This document shows positions 46,443 through 55,991 of a DNA stretch of 64,000 nucleotides, in pieces; position 1 is the stretch's first letter; the number at the start of each line of letters is the position of its first letter. Origin of the DNA: Amblyomma americanum. Its lineage: Eukaryota > Arthropoda > Arachnida > Ixodida > Ixodidae. Position numbers and translations under genes: made by a program. The notes below the pieces were generated by a model that did not search any database, was not told the origin of the DNA, and saw nothing but the letters and a program-made list of their open reading frames with translations. The stretch is taken from NCBI RefSeq assembly GCF_052857255.1, contig NC_135498.1, positions 85,460,639 to 85,524,638 on the forward strand, read 5' to 3'.

Positions 46443-46448
46443 AATAAA
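46443..46448 (+). terminator. Polyadenylation signal of the host gene
   Basis: AATAAA about 250 bp after the stop codon at 46192-46194, followed by a GT-rich stretch (TGCTCGTTCG), a sensible 3' UTR length. Confidence 0.7.
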
Positions 46449-46614
46449 AATGCTCGTTCGAAATCTAATGACCTGGTTCCTTTCATGAATATTTTGCAAT
46501 GTAAAGGAAAAAACAGCTAAATGCAGGCAAAATTGTCTTACTTTATTACAGGTTTATGCTGACGTTGCTTCGTACGTAATGTCAGCTGAAAACATCTCGC
46601 TGGTTTTTGGGAGA

Positions 46615-47068
46615 GAGAGAGAAAAAAAAACAATTATTGAAATCTGAATGATATCGGTGGGCCGTCGTCTTCATCGTTGGCGTCTGGCCTCTTCGGAAGG
46701 TCCGGCCCTATTCCAGTGCTCCGCTGAGTCTTGCAGGTTCTCATGCGTGCTGCACAACTGCCCTTTGGGCTGTGAGCTCACTGCTGGTGAGCAGACCCTC
46801 CCATTGCTCCGCACTCGGGGTTTTGAGATTGCATTCTGTGGAATGCTTAATTGCGTTTAAACTCCCATGTGATGTGGTATAGCGTAGAGGTTGCCACGCA
46901 CCACGGGCATGTGTCCCTGAATTGTGTAGAGTACAATTTGTGTAGAATGTATACGTTGAAGAATCTTCCTGTTTGAGTCTCCGCCAGTTTACTGCTTCTT
47001 ATTGTGTTAATGAGTTGTCTGGCGGACGGTACTTAAGACTCTGTCCTCTGTAGCAATTTAGCAAATGT
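46615..47068 (-). mobile_element. RNase H-bearing LINE, 3' end fragment
   Basis: Aligns over about 440 bp with 55905-56345 (same strand): GGTGGGCCGTCGTCTTCATCG, CCTTTGGGCTGTGAGCTC, TAATTGCGTTT, GTGTAGAATGTAT, CTCCGCCAGTT. On the minus strand it ends TTTCAATAATTG followed by T/CT-rich tail. The conserved C terminus seen intact at 55992 and 63644 (SGALE-stop) is degenerate here. A third, older copy of the same family. Confidence 0.75.
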
Positions 47069-47884
47069 TGCAGTCTCTCGAGGCGAAGCGTGCTGTTTCA
47101 CAACACGTAAAGCCTCTATGGAACAAATGGCCTCAGATTCTCTTACATCTGCAGTAGCCTTCTGTGGAGACAGGCGATGCTGTTGTTTTTTCCTGAGATG
47201 ACATCTTCAACTCTATATCGCTAAAAATATAGCTTACAACTTATATGACACCATGAAAATTTGATGGAGTGTGTGTGTGGATTTCTTGGCGTTTCTATCT
47301 GCATTATTTCTAAAAAAAAAGGCGGCAACAAGATAATTTCCATCGGATAATGCTCACCTAGACAGGCGTTTTGAAGGAATGTAGTTTTTCTCTAGCATCT
47401 CTCGGACATAGTCGATGCCCGCTTTTGGCCGCCTCTTCTGCTGTTGTTCATTGTAAATGGTCCTGGAAATGCAAATTTTCTCCCAGCGGTACTTGTGTCA
47501 TTGGGATCTTGACAGTCAGCCACATCGCACTTTCCGTGACTCCTTCGAAATCCGTCGGTCGTTTCGTAACGGCATGGGACCGTTAATTTTATCTTCATCG
47601 TTTCGGGCTCTGAGCGGACAACAGGTGTTCTTATAGTGTGTTTATATCATTCTGATTCTTATTACCAGGGTAATAGCTTTAAGATCAATTGCAGATAGTT
47701 AAAACCCTTACATTTTGTCGACATTATAACCGTCTTTACACGACAAAAAGAACGCTGGTGTGTTCGTAATCATAAACCTCGAAAACTGCCTCAAACCTGT
47801 GCTTGTCGTTTTTCGTCGCGGTGTCTCATCTTTCTACTCTACTCACTCAATGACGCACTTTTGTGTGCCTGCGGGAAAACCCTG
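47069..47884. other. No recognisable gene
   Basis: Short ORFs only (71 codons at 47371-47586 plus). No motif. Confidence 0.55.
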
Positions 47885-48135
47885 GCACAGGTGCAAACTA
47901 TCACCACCACCCGTACCGCGCGCACTGCTGGACAGAGGCCTCTCCCTTAACTCCCCAGTTACTACGGTTCGTTCCCACCAGTGGCTATGTTTTCCACAAG
48001 AACTTCTAGAGCTCATCCACCCGCTTTCTTTACTGGCACCCTCTGGTAAGTCTGCCTTCTCTTGATGTCCGGACCGTTACCCTTAACGGCTGTCGGTCAC
48101 CTTGCCTCCCCATTCCATGCCGTGTTCAAAACAAT
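47885..48135 (-). mobile_element. RTE-clade LINE, 3' end fragment, diverged
   Basis: Plus-strand text CACTGCTGGACAGAGGCCTCTCCC, then CTTCTAGAGCTCATCCACCCG and CTTCTCTTGATGTCCGGACCG, follows the layout of an inverted RTE C-terminal region. Its minus strand would encode the GEAxxxQQxA and GRP/RW segments. CACCACCAC at its left would be the tail repeat. Heavily diverged. Confidence 0.55.
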
Positions 48136-48329
48136 TGGCGAGCATCGGATTAATTTAGTTCGAATTACATGTTCTGCTCGAGCTGATTTCTTGTTCTTGG
48201 TTTTGAATATGGTACTAATAACCCACTTTTGATAGCTGCTTCGCTCTTCTATCTACCTTGCTCTTTTTTAGTGTTACACCTACAATTTTTCTTTCTAAAT
48301 GTATCCATTATATATCCCGTAGCCAGTGT

Positions 48330-48720
48330 GACCAGCACGTTAATGAGAAGCAATAACGCACAGCAAAAGGACGTCCCTCCACTAGTGAAAGAAGAACTGA
48401 AAAACGCTTTAGAAGAAATGCATATGGGCAAAGGAGCCGGTGCGCATCAAGTAAAAGCAGATCTGTTGAATCAATGCACTGAGGAGACGCTAGAACTAGC
48501 CGTCCTTTATACGCAACAACTTACTACCTCGAGTGTACTGGAAGATTCGAAGAACGCGAACATCATCCTAGTTCATAGCGAAAGGGCGCCAATGACTTGA
48601 AAATTTACATACTGATCAGCTTTCTGTTGGTCGCCAAAAGGCATTTGCTGAGGTAATCCATACCAGAGTGAGGGCAACGTTAGAGTTGAATTCTTCGAAA
48701 TGATAAGGCAAGCTTTCGTA
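48330..48720 (+). mobile_element. RTE-clade LINE, reverse transcriptase fragment
   Basis: Within an ORF ending at 48600: VPPLVKEELKNALEEMHMGK, GAGAHQVKADLLN, LEDSKNANIILVHSE. These match the start of the RTE reverse transcriptase (ALxxMKxGKAPGxDxVxxE, then WKxAxIxLLxKKG). After a frameshift, NDLKIYILISFLLV stands for the NDLKNYRPISLL box. It stops before the catalytic Asp. 5' and 3' truncated, non-functional. Confidence 0.7.
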
Positions 48721-48735
48721 ATGAATAGTACAAAC

Positions 48736-50125
48736 AAAAATTTGGGGCGGGGAGAGGCTAAATACGGCACCGCCGTAATGGCGTGACGCGATAGCCTGGT
48801 GGACGAATTCCTAAATATGAAGATTGTCATCTTTTGCTTTGCAGTGGTAGATCCATTGGTGTACTCAATTCTCTTCTGACGCAGTGTGGCAGCTGTGAGG
48901 CGATGCGTAAGTGTCCTCCGATGGCAGGACATTGAATATAGAAATACTTTTATGCGTTCTTTGCTTTATCTACCATAAGTTCAACACAGAAGTTGCTTAG
49001 GATCTATGTATATACGGAAAACAACCGAGGCAAATGCCCGGATAAATTCAAAGAAATGACCTGAGCGACCAGTTATCCATTTACATTTCACTTATGCGGT
49101 GGACGGTTTGCTCACTATCCGGTGGCCAGGTTGTGATAACGCGCCAAGGTCACGGGACCTATGTGACCCAAGTATCTCAGTATCTCCTAGGTTGCTCTCT
49201 CTGAACCACCTGCCGGAGCCATGCTCGAGGTTCTTCTCTCACAACGCCTATGCCGGATTTTCAGCAAAACGGGAGGTGTAGCGCTACGTCGACAACAGGG
49301 CACATCCACACTGTCAATCAGGTGAGAGAAAAATCGCAGAATAAAAGCAACCCAAATATATATCCTTGAGAGATTAATAAGAAAAATTAAATTGGTCATT
49401 TAAGTCTACTTAGTGGCAGTAGCGCGAAAGCATTTCACTGACTTTCAAAGCGTTCCAAGCAAAATGCGAACTACGCAGACAAAGAACAGGACGGCATTTC
49501 GGGAGTGGGGGCCGCTGCTGTGGATTCCAATCCTCTGCAACGCGTGTTAATGAAAGCTGTTTCGAGAAATCATAACCAAGGGGAGCAACATCGCATTGCT
49601 GAAAATGGGCACTCGCTGCCTGTAAAGGTGAGAGTCGGCCAAGTGATCGGTGGACGTGGGTATTCTAGGCGTGCCAGAGATGGCACCCAGGCTTCCAACG
49701 AATGCTCAATTCCTGCAAACGCTCGGGCATGCAGTGCCGGATATTACAAGTATTGTTTTATTCAAAATAAGAAATACTTTTATGCGTTCTTTCCTTCATC
49801 TACCACAAGTTCAACCTAGAAGTTGCAAAGGATCTATGTATAAACGTAAAACAAGCGAAGCAAACGCCTGGATAAAAGCAAAGAAAAACAAATCAGCCTG
49901 CAGTGGGACGTAATGTCACTTTTTAACAGACACCCCCCCCCCCCCCCTCCCCCCTACCCCGACATTGGATTCCTGGTCATCGTCGTCTCTGGTTGTGGAT
50001 AACGAATAGCACCGTTTAAGATAAAGCGCACGCTCATCGAATATATTTCTGGATATAGCGATTTAAAATTATTTTTCGTCGCGTCACGACAGCAGGAACA
50101 GTAACACAGAAGCGCTGTCACCGCT
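48736..50125 (+). repeat. Dispersed repeat family X, copy B
   Basis: Partner of 9178-10668. It has an internal pair of direct repeats of about 122 bp, 48941-49062 and 49771-49892, both beginning GAAATACTTTTATGCGTTCT and continuing ATCTACCAYAAGTTCAAC, 830 bp apart. The poly(C) tract is at 49933-49947. No coding function recognised. Confidence 0.7.
49933..49947 (+). repeat. poly(C) run in repeat X
   Basis: Fifteen C residues, then TCCCCCC, at the site matching the poly(C) of copy A. Confidence 0.95.
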
Positions 50126-51414
50126 CCGCATTTAATTCTCTCTCACACTGCACGCGGCTTTACTATGCCTCGCCAGGCTTACAATGGACGCTATTTATGA
50201 ATCATTACTAGGCGTTTTTGCACGAAATCGACTGAGGAAACGGAGGAGGGAAGGCGGACGTCACAACATGAGGGGATTCACACTAAAAGAGAAAGCAGCG
50301 CATCTACCCTCACCTCTTTCATTTCTCCTATCTGCCTGCTACCGCTGTACTTCCGCTGCCCCAGCTCAGGCACTGCCCACATGCTGATGTGTGGAGTGCC
50401 TGGGCTGGCACTCTCCACATCAGCAGAAATGGCAGATGCCGGGCCAGCAGTAAACTTTTCCTTCCTTTTATTGCTATTTTTGATAAACTACTACTACTAC
50501 TTATACTACTGCTGCCTCGTTCGGCGTATCAAAGCCTTAAAGTGTTAAGTGTATAGGGAGCTTTATAAACTCAATGGGGAGACCTGGCTTCAATAATATT
50601 GCACAATGATGTCTAAAGTTGGATAAAGAGATTTTCTGAAACACAAATGATATCAGAATAGGAAATTTGTTTTTCCGTGTAGTCGGTGCGTAAGTCAGAC
50701 ATGGTTTCATGCGATTCGTACCAAAATATATCTGGCAGAAAGCTGCGTATATATAACTATAAATTTGTCATTTGCATTACAGAAACACTCGAGACAGTGT
50801 GAGCGTCTGCATACAGTGGCAGGGGTCAACTGAAATATTTTTTTCAATTTCTACAACTTGGAAAGACGTACTCTAATATTATTATGTTGTGTTGCTAATT
50901 TTTTTTCAGTCTAAAAGTATTTCTATCTTTCTGGATTTATTTTTGGGAATCTGAGACATTTGTACATGCTCAAGCCTCAAATTATTACTATTCATTCATT
51001 TATTTATTTAGTTATTTTTTTTACATTGTTCTGCTTCACATTTAAAAGTTACAAAACAGTTAATATCTTTTGTAGCGCATTTTGAACATGATACATTGCA
51101 CTCTCCAGGATAAATGTGATACTTTCCAAGTCTTATTTTTTCCAGTGCCTGTATATGGGAGAAAGGCCGGCGGAAGTCATAGTGCCCTTTCTTATAAGAG
51201 CCGCGCGTGATTACCAATATACTAAAAAGTGGTACACGTTAGGAGTGCCCTTTTTTGAAGGCACCAGAGAACACATCACCAGAGCGGTATTCCCTGAAGT
51301 CCGACCATGCGACGGACCTTCGGCCCGAGCATCCGGCACAACATGAGTACAGAACTTCAATCCGTCTATTTCACTCTTGGCGAACAATGTCAGTTAACTT
51401 GCAGGGCGGTTAAA
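50126..51414. other. No certain gene; short ORF and an inverted-repeat cluster
   Basis: A 67-codon plus frame at 50184-50387 reads MDAIYESLLGVFARNRLRKR and then RREGG. Basic N termini of this kind occur in Harbinger transposases, but nothing more of such a gene follows, so it is only a possibility. It runs into a hairpin: CTGATGTGTGGAGTGCC (50384-50400), loop TGGGCT, GGCACTCTCCACATCAG (50407-50423), 15 of 17 pairs. The rest is AT-rich with no motif. Confidence 0.4.
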
Positions 51415-51672
51415 AGAAGGTGCGCTTAATCCGTTTATCACCAAGTAAACATGAAGGTTAGAGAAACGGCGATGAGCGGATTAGACATGTCCCCTCTTTC
51501 TCTCTGCCGGCGCCAAGCACAACCCTCATCGAGCGGGAGTGGAAGAAGGTGCGCTTAATCCGTTTATCGCCAAGTAAAGATGAAGGTTAGAGAAACGGCG
51601 ATGAGCGGATTAGACATGTCCCCTCTTTCTCTCTGCCGGCGCCAAGCGCAACCCTCATCGAGCGGGAGTGGA
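51415..51672 (+). repeat. 129 bp tandem duplication
   Basis: Units 51415-51543 and 51544-51672 both start AGAAGGTGCGCTTAATCCG and end GAGCGGGAGTGGA, differing at about three positions. A very recent duplication of sequence that has no recognised function. Confidence 0.95.
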
Positions 51673-51689
51673 AACTTGGAGGCAACAAC

Positions 51690-51870
51690 TTTTCCTTCCC
51701 AATTGTATCGTTTTAATGGACCGCTACTACATATAGTAAATGACGTTTGGCCCGCAAGCAAACCGTTCCTCGTGTAAATGGTCCTTACCAGCTGCAGCCA
51801 GGAGATGAGCGTGTTTCGGTTTGGGTCCCCAGAGACCCCGGCATATTTTCTGCAGAAATTCAGTTATATT
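51690..51870 (-). repeat. Dispersed repeat family Z, short fragment
   Basis: The reverse complement of 51795-51860 (TATGCCGGGGTCTCTGGGGA followed by CCCAAACCG) matches 4585-4640 and 43262-43310. A third, truncated copy in opposite orientation. Confidence 0.5.
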
Positions 51871-51879
51871 AGTAGAGTG

Positions 51880-54180
51880 GGTTGTAGAGTCTGTAGAAAG
51901 GATCAGTGCTGGTTGCGCCTAAAGGTCATCCAACCAATGTATTGGACCAATTGGCACGACGTCGCTGGTTTGAAGGCGAGAATTCCATACCTACTCTGGT
52001 TAGCGGAAAAATTTTATTACGCATCCTAATACCTACTCTGGTTAGCAAAAAAATTTTATTACGCACCCTGAGACGCGACGTTTTATTCGTATGGCTTTGT
52101 ATATACATACCGACCATTCGCAGCGCTTATCTGATTGAAATGTGCGGCTTTCGGCAGCTTGATGCAGCAGGTGCGACTAGGTTTGATGCATACCGAAGCG
52201 GCTTTAATTTTGAGAAGAGGGACGGTTAGGGAACGTTTCAGACATGTAAAGCTGGATGATTTTTCCTGCCAGGCCGTGCCTCTTTCATATAACATTGTTT
52301 ACATCACAGTTATGTCTATTTCGGAGTAGAGGCTCAGAATCCCGCACGCTCCTTTTTGCACGTAGTGTGCACACGCGAAACACCTGTACAGCCGGCACCG
52401 CCCTCACTGATAACAACGTGAATATTTTTGCAAATATATATGCCTGGTCGGAAGGAGAATTAGAAAGAAAACAAAAACACTCGACCAAAGATTTGATTAG
52501 AAAACGGACATTTCGATGTCGATGCGGCACATTTTGGGTTCACTAGTCTGGAGCCAGAGGCGCGGTATTTAAATTATTTACGAGCGATTGTCCGAGGTTC
52601 GTCGCCACACAAATCAAGAAAGCAGTGGCGAATTCTCCATCCCATTTGGCTTCGACCGGTTATCACGATATTGCAGCGCAACAGAGGAGTAGCAGGAAAA
52701 AACAAGAAGATGGCCCATTCTCCTGGGAAGTCTATCAAGGTAACTGGAAAGTGATTCTTTGAAAGGGGGTTGACCTCAACCTCATGACAATCGGTCCACT
52801 CCATTAGCCCTGTTTTCACAAACACGATAACGTCGGGTCGGGCTGAGCAAGGTCAACCCTTTCGACGACTGCGTGTTAAGGAACATGAACACAATATTAG
52901 CGAGTCGAGGCCCGCTGGCAAAGAGAGGGCCCACTGCGGCACCTGAAGACCGGTTCAACAGCAGCAAAAAAAGCGTCGATCAACGCCTTGAGTGCGAGCA
53001 GTGGCTGATTTCAAAACTGAGACACGTCACCGATATTTCAGAGGCCGGTCAGGGGCCAGGGAAATAAAAGTTCGCATTCATCCTCTCACCTACTCGACTC
53101 TTCGAATCGATATAGGTAATAGCACATCGCGGCAGCTTGGGTTAAGTGAATGTACTCCGTTCGGCGGAGTTGTTGTACCCGACCAGTCGACTCTCGACTC
53201 GACTAGGCACGCTGTTTTGCTCGCGCTTCCTTCTTGCTGTGGAGTTCAGCGAAGTTGGGCATAGGGAGGGTTCCCTGAGGACCACCACGAGGGAGGGTGA
53301 GCCCTTTGGGGGAGACGTGGTTTCACGAATGCCGGAAGCAGCGACGACAATAGCGTCCCCACGTGTGCGAACAGAAATGCCGGAGGCAGCGACGACCATA
53401 AGAGTATTCGTTCCGGTCCTCAGACGACGAAGTGCGGTATCAGTGCGGTCCCCTTCGGTCACGCTGGGGTTGAACAGTTGCCATATGCCGCACCTTCGAC
53501 AGAGCTTCGGTGTACCGGTCACGAGTGCAAGATCTTTCAACCCCTGCTGGGGCACAGCCTGCATTCCTGTGTCATGCAGGCGCCTTCCGTGTCAACATGG
53601 GCGCGGTCCGGACACACGTGCGCGCCCACCTGGACACCGCGTGGACGACAACGTGACCGGGTCCTTTTCCCTTTCCCTCGACCGAGCTGCGAGGAATCAT
53701 CAGGACCGCCCTGCCATGTGTAGTACCAGCAGTGCCATCGTGTGATTGGACATCGTTCTTCGAACTGTATTCCCCAGCTAGGGATCTGTTGAAAACGGAG
53801 AGTATTTAAGGAGCTACTGGTTTGGTACCAGAAGAGAGCCCCCTCTTGAGAGATACCAGAGACTCCCGACTCCTAAGAAGCTGTCTTTAATGAGAAGCAC
53901 TCTCAGCTGCCCGTACTAGTACCTTATGTAAATAGTCCTTGTATAAAGTTTTCCAATTTTTCTTCCTCCAATCGTCCTCGTCTCTTCTCCGGCCCAGTCA
54001 CGCTACCTGAATCCCAAAACCTGGTGGCAGCAGTGGGATGTTGCTTGCTGAATTCCAACAACGCTTAACTTGAACCCATGTAACTGGTATTCGACCCGAA
54101 AACTCGAGTGAATTCCTGCCCCGTCGGGTTTATGTAAACGCTGCTAATGGCTGGCATGAATCCTTTGAGGCGTATTTCTC
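51880..54180 (+). repeat. Dispersed repeat family Y, copy 2, interrupted
   Basis: 51880-53168 and 54108-54180 align in order with the reverse complement of 15720-17060; 53169-54107 has no counterpart and is an insertion. An aligned open frame (51906-52229) parallels the one in copy 1. This copy has a 42 bp tandem duplication at 51988-52071 (TACCTACTCTGGTTAGC repeated), which adds 14 codons in frame (IPTLVSGKILLRIL, IPTLVSKKILLRTL). Confidence 0.65.
53169..54107 (+). mobile_element. LTR-like insertion in repeat Y, probable LTR plus leader
   Basis: Absent from repeat Y copy 1. It starts TGTTGTACCC; GAGT flanks both sides (53165-53168 and about 54108-54111), a possible 4 bp duplication. It contains a TATA-like GAGTATTTAAGGAG near 53797, a region like R/U5 (TTGTATAAAGTTTTCC), then CTGGTGGCAGCAGTGGGAT at about 54021. 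This looks like a tRNA primer-binding site just after an LTR. About 70 bp of leader follow. A 199-codon plus frame (53146-53745) overlaps the LTR and is not thought to be a gene. I infer an LTR of about 850 bp with truncated internal sequence; no second LTR was found. Confidence 0.45.
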
Positions 54181-54829
54181 GCTGTTATTGAACTGCTTCC
54201 CTTCAGTCATTGCAAACCTGCATTAGGGAAGGAACTATGCCATTCTCCCAACCTGTATAGAATGAGGAGGCATGTTCCTGTGCTCCAGATATATTTTGAT
54301 CACAAACAACGCCTTATTTTGTGGCGTCCACAGGGGAAGAGGGGTTGGGGGAGCTTTCGTTCTTGACCTGCCTTCTTGGGTGCCAGTTTCCTGTTTGTGG
54401 GCAATGCAGATGCTTCAGAATCGCGTAAAATTGCTCTGCAGCGTCGATCAGAAAAGAAAAGCAAAGACGTTTTAAGAATACATCCCAAGCAAGAAAAAAG
54501 GAAATAAAGACTAGTTCCTCGAAGTTCTGAGAGAATTCTGCGGCCACAACCATAGATAAGTAAAAAGCTGCTGGTAGAGTGTAGTAGCGACAAAACAATT
54601 TGGAGCCAGATGGAGCTACGGGACACGTTAAATTTGGCACGAATTTCACACCTTCCCAGAAAATGCAACCACAAATTCCAGAGCCTGTAAAGCGCAAAAA
54701 GTAGTTTCAATGTGGATGAAAATTGCGTGTTAACCATGGAAAAAGAAAGAGGAAGTAAAGCTTCGGGTCAACGTTTATATATTTAGTTTAGCTTATTGTT
54801 ACTAGACGACATGACAGTCCAATTTATAT
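54181..54829. other. No recognisable gene
   Basis: A 145-codon minus frame (54300-54737) is hydrophobic and Leu/Phe-rich but has no start context, splice sites or recognisable motif. Confidence 0.5.
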
Positions 54830-55903
54830 AAAAGTACAACTTTTCTCGATATTTACCTCTGATTTCTAACAAAACTTAAACAAAAAATTTGTGCGCAACA
54901 TTTCTTCTATCCACTAAAAAGAAAACCGTACCACAAACCCCATTGATATAGAACCATATTTAAATACGCTATAGCTGCTGAAACTTCCGATGTATTTCCT
55001 AGGGAGGCTGTTAGTGGTGAACCGCCAGCTTTGCATGGAGGTTACTCACGGCGCAGGGAACAAAGAAGAAAAAGACAATAAATACAATAAATGACATGAT
55101 CCCGCCAGCGGGACAATGCGGGGATCTGTTCCACATTCTTAGAGGTGTCTCTGCACCACGTTAGAGGAAAAGTATTGTCCCATTTCATTCACTACTATAC
55201 TTTTTCATTCTGGCAGAGCATAAGAATCAACCCACTCTATTCGTTGGAAGGGGGTCCTTTGATGGGGAAAAGGCTGTGGGTTCTTACGTTTTATCGGACT
55301 CTAGCTGCTAGTTTCCAAGAAAGATGGCTTCGGATATTGCGTGGATTGATGTGGGATTCTGGAGGCTCATATCTAAGAGCAAGCACACGCTAGACACATC
55401 ATCTAAATGTTAGCAGCATAGAAATCATAGCGCCTCTTCTAAGCGCAATTACACATGTGATGTTTACTGATATAAATTTTATTTGTTCTAGGCAATAAGG
55501 AAGAAGACAATTTCTGCTTATTCCCCCGTGTTCGCATAACCCAAAAGGTCAAGCAAAGGTGTCAGCTCATAGTTGTCAATTTCAAATAGTACTTAACCTA
55601 GAACACAGAAATCTCGACAATACAAGGCATACCTGCTTTATTTCTCCTGAACTCAAGAAAACATCGGCTTTTTCGTTTCAGAGGACGTGTTCGAGACATA
55701 AGCATATCTATCTCCAATTGGTATAAAATGAAACGTAAAAAATAAATTCTTCAATTAACATTTCTAGTATTCGCTAAAAAAGGAAACGCTGCCACAATTG
55801 TCATGAAAATTTAACCATATTTAGACACACTATAGCTTCTGAAAATTCCCATTAATTTCTTTAGGAGGATCTCAGGGGTGAACCGCCAGTTTTGTGTGGA
55901 TAG
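54830..55903 (+). repeat. Repeat family W, tandem units of about 860 bp
   Basis: 54840-55043 recurs at 55700-55903 (ACCATATTTARAYACRCTATAGCT, GGTGAACCGCCAG, TTTGYRTGGA). The sequence after the first (CCAGCGGGACAATGCGGGG, 55100) recurs at 61260 beyond the inserted LINE (TCAGCGGGGCAATGGAGGC). Two units are therefore present, the second one split by the LINE. A related fragment is at 13720-14330. Confidence 0.6.
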
Positions 55904-55991
55904 AGAAAAACATTTATTGAAATCTCAATGAGATTTGCGGTGGGCCGTCGTCTTCATCGTTGACGTCTGGCCTCTTCGCAAGGTCGGGCCT

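Noticed and set aside
53146..53745. 199-codon plus ORF as a gene
   Set aside because: It overlaps the LTR-like insertion and its junction with repeat Y, and has a low-complexity Arg/Pro/Thr composition without motifs.
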